Assembly: GCA_013002205.1 (NCBI GenBank)
Contig: JABDKN010000261.1
Coordinates: 1-35,903, forward strand
Source of the DNA: Granulosicoccus sp.
GTDB lineage: Bacteria; Pseudomonadota; Gammaproteobacteria; Granulosicoccales; Granulosicoccaceae
DNA length: 35,903 nt
Direction of reading: 5' to 3'
Part shown: piece after piece, positions 28,706 through 35,903 of the stretch
Position numbering within the stretch: the first letter of the stretch is position 1
Layout of the letters: each line of letters begins with the position of its first letter
Translations under genes and position numbers: made by a program
Notes under the pieces: model-generated
The model's database searches: none
What the model saw: the letters and a program-made list of their open reading frames with translations, nothing else
What the model was told of the DNA's origin: nothing

Positions 28706-30001
28706 ATGAGTGACCAGGAAGACAAGAAAGACGACGGCAAATTGCTGTATTGCTCTTTTTGTGGAAAGAGTCAGCATGAGGTGCGTAAACTGATTGCGGG
28801 TCCGTCGGTCTTCATTTGTGATGAATGTGTCGATCTGTGTAATGACATCATTACCGAGGAGATGCAGGAGCAGGCCGGCGAAGAAGACAGTTCTCTGCCG
28901 AAGCCTCATGAAATCAACGAACTGCTGGATCAGTATGTCATCGGGCAGTCCAAGGCCAAGAAAATCCTGTCCGTCGCTGTGTACAATCATTACAAGCGGC
29001 TCGAATACAAGGACAAGAAAGGTGATGTCGAGCTCGCCAAGAGCAATATTCTCCTGATCGGACCCACTGGCTCGGGCAAGACTCTGCTGGCGGAGACGCT
29101 GGCTCGCACCCTGAATGTTCCGTTTACCATCGCCGACGCGACGACGCTTACAGAAGCCGGCTATGTGGGAGAGGATGTCGAGAATATCATCCAGAAGCTG
29201 CTGCAGAAGTGTGACTACGACGTCGAGAAGGCGCAGACGGGAATCGTCTACATCGACGAAATCGACAAGATATCCCGTAAATCGGATAACCCTTCCATTA
29301 CCCGCGACGTGTCCGGAGAAGGCGTGCAGCAGGCGTTGCTGAAACTGATCGAGGGTACCATTGCCTCCGTTCCACCCCAGGGTGGTCGAAAACACCCGCA
29401 GCAGGAATTTCTGCAGGTGGACACATCGAATATCCTGTTCATCTGCGGTGGTGCATTTGCCGGGCTGGAGAAAATCATCCAGAAGCGTAGCGACAAGGGC
29501 GGCATCGGTTTCGCTGCGGAAGTCAAGTCCAAGAACGACAGTGATAATATCGGTCAATTGTTGATGGACTGCGAAGCGCAGGACCTGATCAGTTTCGGGC
29601 TGATACCGGAGTTTGTCGGTCGACTGCCCGTCGTTGCGACCCTCGAAGAGCTGGATGAAGAGGCCCTGGTGCGTATCCTGATAGAGCCGAAGAACGCTAT
29701 CACCAAGCAGTACCAGAAGCTTCTGGCCATGGAAGAAGTCGATATCGAATTCAGGAAAGATGCCCTGCATGCAGTTGCCAGGAACTCCCTGGACCGAAAG
29801 ACGGGTGCCCGGGGATTGCGCACGATCCTGGAAAACGTGCTGCTTGACACCATGTATGAGCTGCCACGGATTGAAAACGTCAAGAAAGTGATCCTGGACG
29901 CCGCGGTGGTTCGTGGCGAATCCAAACCATACCTGCTGCTGGAAGGTCAGGAGAAGGTCATGGAGGAAGAGAAGTACAAGCTCGCTGCATCTGACGACTG
30001 A
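28706..30001 (+). CDS. clpX: ATP-dependent Clp protease ATP-binding subunit ClpX
   Basis: AAA+ unfoldase that recognises tagged proteins and threads them into ClpP. The 431 residues (E. coli 424) begin with the zinc-binding dimer domain, Cys16, Cys19, Cys38 and Cys41 (YCSFC and ICDEC). Motifs: Walker [12 protein letters not shown], pore loop GYVGEDVE, Walker [11 protein letters not shown], the RKH-type loop [10 protein letters not shown], a ClpP-contact IGF-like loop (GIGFAAEV) and sensor-2 [12 protein letters not shown] 28706 lies 162 bases after clpP, a leader long enough to hold its own promoter. The tail is acidic ([13 protein letters not shown]). Confidence 0.97.
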   Translation: MSDQEDKKDDGKLLYCSFCGKSQHEVRKLIAGPSVFICDECVDLCNDIITEEMQEQAGEEDSSLPKPHEINELLDQYVIGQSKAKKILSVAVYNHYKRLEYKDKKGDVELAKSNILLIGPTGSGKTLLAETLARTLNVPFTIADATTLTEAGYVGEDVENIIQKLLQKCDYDVEKAQTGIVYIDEIDKISRKSDNPSITRDVSGEGVQQALLKLIEGTIASVPPQGGRKHPQQEFLQVDTSNILFICGGAFAGLEKIIQKRSDKGGIGFAAEVKSKNDSDNIGQLLMDCEAQDLISFGLIPEFVGRLPVVATLEELDEEALVRILIEPKNAITKQYQKLLAMEEVDIEFRKDALHAVARNSLDRKTGARGLRTILENVLLDTMYELPRIENVKKVILDAAVVRGESKPYLLLEGQEKVMEEEKYKLAASDD

Positions 30002-30305
30002 TCCCCGCAGATGTCAGGCCCGCCAGGGGCCGTGTGCATGATATTTTCGGGAAGCGCGACACCGGAATGAGTACGCCAGTGTTGCAGGAGACTCCGGGGC
30101 TGATGGAGATGGTCCCTGGTGTGGTCGTAGTCATCTCTCCTGTAAGGCAAGGTCGTGAGCATGTGCCGATCGCATTGCATTGGTTGCAGGTTGATGACAG
30201 GTGCAGGCACCGACAGCTTATACGCTTGAATTTTCCAAAGTGAGTCTCACCTTGTCATGTATGCTCGACTAATCAAGTCAGCCTTTTACGGGAGAGATCA
30301 GCAAC
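30002..30305. other. clpX-lon intergenic region
   Basis: 304 bases with no convincing gene; a 69-codon open frame at 30034-30243 has no ribosome site and a shadow-like composition. CTTGAA at 30225-30230 resembles a sigma-32 (heat shock) -35, but the -10 that would go with it (near 30245-30254) is poor. The lon leader ends with GGGAGAGATC just before the GTG. Confidence 0.4.
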
Positions 30306-32816
30306 GTGACTGATACTGAAGTCTTGAAAGATTCCCCGGCAGACCCTTCAGGCGATGCGCCTGGCGAGTCATCACAACTGCCGGTTCTGCCATTGCGCGA
30401 CGTTGTCGTCTATCCGCACATGGTCATTCCACTGTTCGTCGGGCGGGAAAAGTCCATCGACGCGCTGGACGCTGCCATGTCGGCAGACAAGCGCATCATG
30501 CTGGCCGCCCAGACCAGTGCTGCCGTGGATGAACCCTCGGATGAGGATATACATCGCGTCGGTACCATTGCCACGATTCTGCAGTTGCTCAAATTGCCGG
30601 ATGGCACCATCAAGGTGTTGGTGGAGGGTGTACAACGTGCCTTGATCGATGAAGTCAGCATCTCGGACGACGGCTATTTTCTGGCCGATTACAGCCTACC
30701 CGATCCTGCCGTTGCTGGTGATGCCGGGGAGCTGGAAGGCAAGGAGCTGGACGTGCTCGTTCGCTCAGTGACCAATATGTTCGATCAGTACGTCAAGATG
30801 AACAAGAAAGTACCACCGGAAATTCTCAGCTCACTCACGGGTGTGAATGATGCAGACCGACTTGCCGATATGATTGCTGCGCAGATGTCATTGAGGGTGG
30901 AGGAAAAACAGAAGATTCTCGAGTTGTTCAATCCGGCCGAACGCCTGGAGCACCTGCTCAAACTGATGGAATCCGAACTCGACATGCTGCAGGTTGAGAA
31001 GCGCATACGCGGTCGAGTCAAGCAACAGATGGAGAAGAGCCAGCGCGAGTACTACCTCAATGAACAGATGAAGGCGATCCAGAAGGAACTGGGTGAGATG
31101 GATGACGTGCCCAATGAGACCGAAGAGCTGGCGCGCAAGATTGTCAGCGGTGGACTGTCCAAGGAGGCCCGCAAGAAGGCAACGGCAGAACTTAACAAGC
31201 TGAAGATGATGTCGCCGATGTCTGCTGAAGCGACTGTTGTACGCAATTACATCGACACCCTGGTTGGTCTGCCATGGAAAAAGAAATCCAAACTGAAGAA
31301 GACTCTCAGTCAGGCAGAAGAGATACTCGAGCACGATCACTATGGTCTGGAAAAGGTCAAGGAGCGAATCCTGGAATACCTGGCGGTGCAGAAACGTGTC
31401 GGTCATACGAAGGGTCCGATACTGTGCCTGGTTGGCCCTCCGGGCGTAGGCAAGACGTCACTGGGGAAGTCCATAGCTCGTGCAACCGGTCGACGATTCA
31501 GCAGGATGGCGTTGGGCGGTGTGCGGGACGAAGCGGAGATTCGGGGGCATCGTCGTACCTACATTGGCTCCATGCCTGGAAAGATCGTCCAGAACCTGGC
31601 CAGGGTCAAACGTCGCAATCCATTGATACTGCTCGACGAGATCGACAAGATGTCCACCGATTTTCGTGGTGATCCCTCTTCCGCACTGCTCGAGGTACTG
31701 GACCCGGAGCAGAATCATACATTTACTGATCATTACCTGGAAGTCGAGTATGACCTGTCCGATGTGATGTTCGTGGCCACGGCAAACACCATGAACATTC
31801 CGGAGCCATTGCTTGATCGCATGGAGGTCATCCGTATTCCCGGTTACACCGAAAAGGAGAAGGCCAATATTGCCGAACGCTATCTGCTGCCTCGCAAGAT
31901 GGCGGACAATGGTCTCGATGAGACGGAGCTGATGGTCAGTGAGGATGCCATCATGGAGATCATCCGCAGTTATACCCGGGAGGCAGGTGTCCGGAATCTG
32001 GAACGCGAAGTGGCGAAGATCTGCCGCAAGGTGGTTCGGGAAGTCATGGAACTCGAGGCCGAGTTGAAAGAGAAAGGCGAGAGCAGGGATCCGGCACAGA
32101 GACTGGTATCGGTGACTGGACAGAACATCGGCAACTACCTGGGTGTACCGCGGTTCCGCTATGGTCGTGCAGAGAAGGAAAACCAGATTGGTCAGGTGAC
32201 GGGTCTTGCATGGACGTCTGTCGGTGGCGAATTGCTGACCATCGAATCTACAGTAGTCCCTGGTAAGGGCAAATTGAGTTCAACCGGTCAGCTTGGCGAC
32301 GTGATGCAGGAGTCGATTCAGGCAGCGATGATGGTGGTTCGAAGTCGTGCGCAGTCGTTGGGAATCGACCCTGAGTTCCATGAAAAACTGGACATCCATC
32401 TTCACGTCCCCGAAGGGGCCACCCCAAAGGATGGTCCGAGTGCGGGAGTCGGCATGTGCACGGCAATCGTTTCCTGCCTGACCAGTGTGCCCGTGCGGGC
32501 CAATGTTGCGATGACTGGTGAGATTACACTGCGAGGTGAAGTCCTGCCTATCGGTGGCTTGAAAGAGAAGCTTCTGGCGGCACAGAGAGGTGGTATCGAC
32601 ACCGTGCTCATTCCCATCGAGAATGAAAAAGACTTATCCGAGATACCCGAGGAGATCAAATCGGGACTGGACATCCGCCCTGTTCAATGGATAGACGAAG
32701 TGCTTGCCGTGGCATTGGCCAGTGCACCTGGACCGGATGACGAGAAGCTGAAAGAACCGGTATCGGGTTCGGACGAGCGTCAGGGTGGTTCATCGGGCGA
32801 AGTGCGAACACACTGA
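30306..32816 (+). CDS. lon: ATP-dependent protease Lon
   Basis: Soluble AAA+ serine protease that removes damaged and short-lived regulatory proteins. The 836 residues (E. coli 784) comprise an N-terminal substrate domain ([24 protein letters not shown]), a coiled region ([16 protein letters not shown]), and the AAA+ module with Walker [10 protein letters not shown] and Walker [11 protein letters not shown]. The protease domain follows, with catalytic Ser712 ([12 protein letters not shown]) and Lys755 ([10 protein letters not shown]). The start is GTG 30306 with GGAGAG about 11 bases ahead. Extra length is an acidic N-terminal leader of about 25 residues and a Ser/Gly/Glu-rich tail. Confidence 0.97.
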   Translation: MTDTEVLKDSPADPSGDAPGESSQLPVLPLRDVVVYPHMVIPLFVGREKSIDALDAAMSADKRIMLAAQTSAAVDEPSDEDIHRVGTIATILQLLKLPDGTIKVLVEGVQRALIDEVSISDDGYFLADYSLPDPAVAGDAGELEGKELDVLVRSVTNMFDQYVKMNKKVPPEILSSLTGVNDADRLADMIAAQMSLRVEEKQKILELFNPAERLEHLLKLMESELDMLQVEKRIRGRVKQQMEKSQREYYLNEQMKAIQKELGEMDDVPNETEELARKIVSGGLSKEARKKATAELNKLKMMSPMSAEATVVRNYIDTLVGLPWKKKSKLKKTLSQAEEILEHDHYGLEKVKERILEYLAVQKRVGHTKGPILCLVGPPGVGKTSLGKSIARATGRRFSRMALGGVRDEAEIRGHRRTYIGSMPGKIVQNLARVKRRNPLILLDEIDKMSTDFRGDPSSALLEVLDPEQNHTFTDHYLEVEYDLSDVMFVATANTMNIPEPLLDRMEVIRIPGYTEKEKANIAERYLLPRKMADNGLDETELMVSEDAIMEIIRSYTREAGVRNLEREVAKICRKVVREVMELEAELKEKGESRDPAQRLVSVTGQNIGNYLGVPRFRYGRAEKENQIGQVTGLAWTSVGGELLTIESTVVPGKGKLSSTGQLGDVMQESIQAAMMVVRSRAQSLGIDPEFHEKLDIHLHVPEGATPKDGPSAGVGMCTAIVSCLTSVPVRANVAMTGEITLRGEVLPIGGLKEKLLAAQRGGIDTVLIPIENEKDLSEIPEEIKSGLDIRPVQWIDEVLAVALASAPGPDDEKLKEPVSGSDERQGGSSGEVRTH

Positions 32817-32831
32817 AAAATCAGTGAATAT

Positions 32832-32860
32832 GGCTGGTCAGCCTTGTAATTTGACCAGCC
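32832..32860 (+). terminator. probable terminator after lon
   Basis: GGCTGGTCA (32832-32840) and TGACCAGCC (32852-32860) form a perfect 9-bp stem with an 11-base loop, followed by GTTTCCTGTC. It begins 15 bases after the lon stop; the T run is short. Confidence 0.6.
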
Positions 32861-33006
32861 GTTTCCTGTCAGTGCATGATCATTTAACAATTGTTCTTAT
32901 ACACACCCGGCAGCCGCATGGATAATCCCCCGTGGCTTGTTCGCCGGTGTCAATGATCGAAAAATTCAGCAGCTACGATCTTTACAAGTGCATGTAACTT
33001 ACGCTG

Positions 33007-33041
33007 AAACCCGCATGGTTAGTGGGTTTTTGATTTTTTTT
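33007..33041 (+). terminator. strong intrinsic terminator ahead of hupB
   Basis: AAACCCGC (33007-33014) and GTGGGTTT (33022-33029) form an 8-bp stem with one G-T pair and a 7-base loop, followed by TTGATTTTTTTT. Hairpin plus U tract is the intrinsic terminator pattern. It sits 90 bases before hupB. Confidence 0.7.
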
Positions 33042-33130
33042 CGCGTATCATCCGCAAAATGTATTCAGGTATTCACCAACGCCAAGTTTTCATGGCGTTC
33101 AAATAACAGTAGAAACGGGGAAAGCGGTTT

Positions 33131-33403
33131 ATGAATAAAGGTGAGTTTGTCGACGCGGTTGCAGCCAAGGGCGAGATGTCCAAGGCCGACGCATCCAACG
33201 CGGTCGACGCTGTATTGGACGCTGTAACTGAAGCCATGAGAAAAGGCGATCAGGTCACTCTGGTGGGCTTTGGAACGTTCCTTGTTCGTAAGCGTGAAGC
33301 TCGCACAGGTCGAAACCCTCGTACCGGGGAGCCACTGCAGATTGCAGCGTCAAATGTTCCCAGTTTTAAAGCTGGCAAAGCCCTGAAAGATGCAGTAAAC
33401 TAA
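33131..33403 (+). CDS. hupB: DNA-binding protein HU-beta
   Basis: Nucleoid protein that bends and wraps DNA with little sequence preference. The 90 residues match the family exactly: [70 protein letters not shown], with the Pro tip in the RNPRTG arm. The ribosome site is GGGGA, 13-9 bases ahead. It lies downstream of lon, as in E. coli and pseudomonads. tRNA-Val starts 7 bases past the stop, so the mRNA probably continues into the two tRNAs. Confidence 0.97.
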   Translation: MNKGEFVDAVAAKGEMSKADASNAVDAVLDAVTEAMRKGDQVTLVGFGTFLVRKREARTGRNPRTGEPLQIAASNVPSFKAGKALKDAVN

Positions 33404-33410
33404 GCGGCTT

Positions 33411-33486
33411 GGGTGCTTAGCTCAGCTGGTAGAGCATCGCCCTTACAAGGCGAGGGTCGGCGGTTCGATCCCGTCAGCACCCACCA
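33411..33486 (+). tRNA. tRNA-Val (anticodon TAC)
   Basis: 76 bases with encoded CCA. Acceptor GGGTGCT pairs with AGCACCC; anticodon stem TCGCC/GGCGA closes CTTACAA, giving TAC. It starts only 7 bases after hupB, with no promoter between. Confidence 0.97.
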
Positions 33487-33491
33487 CATCT

Positions 33492-33568
33492 GGAGCGGTA
33501 GTTCAGTTGGTTAGAATACCGGCCTGTCACGCCGGGGGTCGCGGGTTCGAGTCCCGTCCGCTCCGCCA
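33492..33568 (+). tRNA. tRNA-Asp (anticodon GTC)
   Basis: 77 bases with encoded CCA. Acceptor GGAGCGG pairs with CCGCTCC, discriminator G; anticodon stem CCGGC/GCCGG closes CTGTCAC, giving GTC. It follows tRNA-Val by 5 bases. Tgt, encoded in this window, would act on its position 34. Confidence 0.97.
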
Positions 33569-33648
33569 ACACCAGTTCGTTGTCAATCACCCTGAAGGGC
33601 CGGTTCAGCGGCGGCAAACCTCCTGAAATATAGCCGTGGAGGGAATAG

Positions 33649-33676
33649 AAAGGGTGCTCCGGCACCCTTTTTTTTT
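33649..33676 (+). terminator. strong intrinsic terminator after tRNA-Asp
   Basis: AAAGGGTGC (33649-33657) and GCACCCTTT (33662-33670) form a perfect 9-bp stem with loop TCCG, continuing into nine T. It closes the hupB-tRNA unit and separates it from ppiD. Confidence 0.93.
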
Positions 33677-33770
33677 AGGTGTTGCGTACTGCACAGGGCG
33701 GTTCGCAGTGGATAGAACCGGTACGTCGATTACGACAGATTATTGATCTAAACAAGGCGCTGCAATCATC

Positions 33771-35699
33771 ATGTTATTGGATTTACGAGAGACGGTCAGA
33801 AACTCAAAGCCAATCAAATACACGTTGATAACGATCATTATCATCCCCTTTGCATTGGTAGGGATCGGCTCATACCTGAGCGGCGGCTCAGCTGCGCCCG
33901 TAGCCGAGGTCAATGGTCAGCCAATCGATCAGCAGCAACTCGAAAGAGCGTATCAGCAGCAGCGTCAACAGCTGGCGAGAATGTTTGGCGGGCAATTGCC
34001 TGAAGCCTTCGCCAATGAGGAATTGTTGCGCGAGCAGGCGCTGCAGCAGTTGATCTCTCAGCAGGTGCTTGAAAATGAGGTCGCCCGGCAGAAGTTCGCT
34101 GTCGGAGATGCCACCCTGGCCAGGGCAATACGCAATCTGCCCGCCTTCCAGGTAGACGGCCGGTTCGACAGCGAGGCCTATCAGACCCAGCTTCGTGCAT
34201 CGGGTATGTCCGTGCCAGTCTTCGAGCAGAGTTTCCGTGACGATACTGCCATGAATCAGTTCAGGACCGGCATCGCGGACACCAGTTTCACACTGCCCTC
34301 GGAGGCTGAACGTCTCAACGCCCTGGCTCGCCAGACTCGCACCATAGAAGGCGTACGATTCGACGCAGAGAAAGCGCAACAATCCATAGAAGTGACTGAA
34401 GAGGAAGTCGCCGCTTATTTCGCCGAGAACAAGGACAGCTACCAGTTTCCGCGCCGGGCCAGGATTCGATACATAGAACTGGAGAGTTCCGCAATTGCTG
34501 AAGGCATTGATATTTCCGATGAGCAGGCACAGGCTTATTACGATGAAAATCGCAGCAGCTTCGTGCTGCCTGAGCAGCGTGAGGCGTCGCATATCCTGCT
34601 GAGTGCCGACTCGGGTAAAGAGGCGGATCAGATTGCAAAGCTGAATGAATTGAAAGCACGGGTAGAAGCTGGTGAATCATTTGCCGATCTGGCCAGAGAG
34701 TTTTCTGACGACGTCGGCTCGGCTGATCTGGGTGGTAGTCTGGGTGTCATTACTCCCGGCACCATGGTTCCCGAGTTTGAAGCCGCCGTGTTTGCACTCG
34801 ATGAAACAGGGGCACTGTCTGATCCTGTAGTCAGCGAATTCGGAGTTCATCTGATCAGGCTCGACAAGATCACACCCGAGTCGGGCAAGTCATTCGAGGA
34901 GGTCAGGGAAGAGATCATAGCCACGATGCAGCAGGATGAGGCAGATAGAGAATTTTTCGATCTGCGGGAGCGCCTGGCAGAACTGTCTTTTGACGATCCG
35001 GAGTCGCTTGAGCCAGCCGGAGATGCTACCGGGCTCGAAATCCGGACATCTGACTGGCTGGACAGTGAAACCGATTCGGGGCCAGTGCTGTCGATGCCAC
35101 AATTGATGAGTGCGGTCTTCAGTCCGGAGGTGCTTGAGGAGGGTCTCAATTCGGAATTAATCGAAGTCGGTGATCGTCATGTAGTGGTGTTGCGGGTCAT
35201 CGAGCACGAAGCAGAGCGACCGAAATCACTGGACGACGTTCGCGACGAAGTGACTGATGCACTAAAGGCAAGTCGGGCAAACGATCTGCTGACTGCCCGT
35301 CAGGAAATGGCACTGAACCGGCTGGCTGACGGTGAGTCCGCAGCTGTAATCGTCGACGGAGATGAATATGCATCGGCAATTGAACAGCTGGTACTGGAAC
35401 GTCAGTCGACCGAACTGGACCCCAATGTCGTATCAGCAGTGTTCAGTTTGCCGCATCCGGATGGTGAAGTGGTAACCGGTAGTGCCAGTCTGAGCAACGG
35501 CGATCTGCTCGCATACCGCCTGGATTCCGTGGAGACGCCGGCTATCCCGTCTGCACAGGAAACTACTGCACAAGCAGATCAGGCCGATGAGGTTGCAGCT
35601 GGAGCAGATCCTCGCCTGGGGGCAACCGAGTTTGAAATTGTACTGGAAAGTCTGCGCAAATCCGCCGATGTAGACATACGCAAGAACACATCCCCCTGA
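33771..35699 (+). CDS. ppiD: periplasmic folding chaperone PpiD (SurA-like, parvulin domain)
   Basis: Inner-membrane anchored chaperone that meets proteins leaving the Sec channel. The 642 residues (E. coli 623) have an N-terminal anchor (YTLITIIIIPFALVGIGSYL, about residues 17-36) and a SurA-type N domain (VNGQPIDQQQLERAYQQQ). One parvulin domain (about 260-365) follows, with ASHILLSA, FADLAREFSDDVGSADLGGSLG and EFGVHLIRL, then a long C-terminal part. Many parvulin active-site positions look present, but PpiD of E. coli is not an active isomerase, so activity is not claimed. ATG 33771 has no strong ribosome site. It works with SecDF, also encoded here. Confidence 0.95.
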   Translation: MLLDLRETVRNSKPIKYTLITIIIIPFALVGIGSYLSGGSAAPVAEVNGQPIDQQQLERAYQQQRQQLARMFGGQLPEAFANEELLREQALQQLISQQVLENEVARQKFAVGDATLARAIRNLPAFQVDGRFDSEAYQTQLRASGMSVPVFEQSFRDDTAMNQFRTGIADTSFTLPSEAERLNALARQTRTIEGVRFDAEKAQQSIEVTEEEVAAYFAENKDSYQFPRRARIRYIELESSAIAEGIDISDEQAQAYYDENRSSFVLPEQREASHILLSADSGKEADQIAKLNELKARVEAGESFADLAREFSDDVGSADLGGSLGVITPGTMVPEFEAAVFALDETGALSDPVVSEFGVHLIRLDKITPESGKSFEEVREEIIATMQQDEADREFFDLRERLAELSFDDPESLEPAGDATGLEIRTSDWLDSETDSGPVLSMPQLMSAVFSPEVLEEGLNSELIEVGDRHVVVLRVIEHEAERPKSLDDVRDEVTDALKASRANDLLTARQEMALNRLADGESAAVIVDGDEYASAIEQLVLERQSTELDPNVVSAVFSLPHPDGEVVTGSASLSNGDLLAYRLDSVETPAIPSAQETTAQADQADEVAAGADPRLGATEFEIVLESLRKSADVDIRKNTSP

Positions 35700-35728
35700 T
35701 CCTGCCGAACTCAGACTCTTGACCGGGT

Positions 35729-35789
35729 CGCGCCCGCCTGCCCGGGCGCGTGCAGTGCGCGACCGGTGAAAACATGCAGGGCCGGTCGC
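35729..35789 (+). terminator. two GC-rich hairpins after ppiD, possible terminator
   Basis: CGCGCCCG (35729-35736) with CGGGCGCG (35743-35750), loop 6, and GCGACCGG (35759-35766) with CCGGTCGC (35782-35789), loop 15, followed by CTGGTTTTACGTTT. The T run is modest, so termination is likely but not assured. Beyond it, 35790-35903 has no complete gene; ATG 35891 at the edge could open the next one. Confidence 0.5.
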
Positions 35790-35903
35790 CCTGGTTTTAC
35801 GTTTATTTTCAATGCAAGTCCGGTTTGCCCCTTATCATTGCGCCGTCCTGTCGCTATGGCGTCGTTACCAGGGCCATGACGCAAAATGCAATGGATAACC
35901 TCC

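Larger units (their letters stand above)
32817..33130. other. lon-hupB intergenic region
   Basis: 314 bases. It holds two terminator-like hairpins (32832-32860 and 33007-33041) and a T-rich tract leading to TATCAT at 33046-33051, a possible hupB -10 without a matching -35. The roughly 150 bases between the hairpins have no supported gene (a 65-codon open frame at 32937-33134 has no ribosome site) but could hold a short terminated transcript. Confidence 0.5.

Noticed and set aside
30034-30243. 69-codon open frame between clpX and lon
   Set aside because: No ribosome site, GTG start and no recognisable motif; better explained as chance in a GC-rich gap.
30225-30254. Heat-shock (sigma-32) promoter for lon
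   Set aside because: CTTGAA fits the -35 but the paired -10 is a poor match (about half of the positions), so it is not listed as a feature.
32937-33134. 65-codon open frame ahead of hupB
   Set aside because: Runs through the terminator hairpin and its T tract; translation is low quality and no start signal is seen.

Overview
The window is a stretch of bacterial core chromosome, almost certainly from a gammaproteobacterium outside the Enterobacterales. The basis is gene content and order: aroA-cmk-rpsA-ihfB-lapB-pyrF, then tRNA-Leu-queA-tgt-yajC-secD-secF, suhB opposite trmJ, cysE-iscR-iscS-iscU-iscA-hscB-hscA-fdx-iscX, a Pro-Arg-His-Leu tRNA cluster, tig-clpP-clpX-lon-hupB, tRNA-Val/tRNA-Asp, and ppiD. 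From general knowledge, several of these blocks (queA..secF-suhB-trmJ-cysE-isc, and tRNAs-tig..ppiD) are arranged as in Pseudomonas and relatives. No species is claimed.

Left part (1-3592): the 3' end of an unrecognised gene, a gap of about 470 bases, then a three-gene MacAB-type export system (periplasmic adaptor, ATPase, permease) with overlapping gene ends. A short intergenic stretch carries a 7-copy tandem heptamer. Next (3808-10819) comes a dense run for shikimate, nucleotide and translation functions: aroA, cmk, rpsA, ihfB, lapB, pyrF and a purine-type phosphoribosyltransferase. lapA, usually found just before lapB, is absent.

Middle (10979-17755): tRNA-Leu(CAA), the queuosine pair queA-tgt, and the Sec accessory genes yajC, secD and secF. 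suhB lies on the minus strand, convergent with secF and divergent from trmJ. The iron-sulfur region (18782-25717) is a complete isc operon headed by cysE and iscR, with a good IscR-type site ahead of iscR. CysE makes the cysteine precursor, IscS takes sulfur from cysteine, IscU is the scaffold, HscBA and Fdx act in cluster assembly and release, and IscR would repress the operon when clusters are plentiful.

Right part (25779-35903): a tRNA cluster behind a near-consensus promoter, then the protein-quality block tig, clpP, clpX and lon, followed by hupB. tRNA-Val begins 7 bases after the hupB stop and is followed by tRNA-Asp and a strong terminator. ppiD, a periplasmic folding factor, closes the window.

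I see no mobile element, CRISPR array, toxin-antitoxin, defence or secondary-metabolite locus, and no previously undescribed multi-gene system. The points worth a second look are small and regulatory: a 4-codon leader ORF overlapping the iscR start, a 13-bp hairpin between iscU and iscA, a duplicated 18-mer in the rpsA leader, a strong terminator just ahead of hupB, and tails on IHF-beta and ClpP. All start choices, motif positions and hairpins were read by eye; no alignment or folding program was run.
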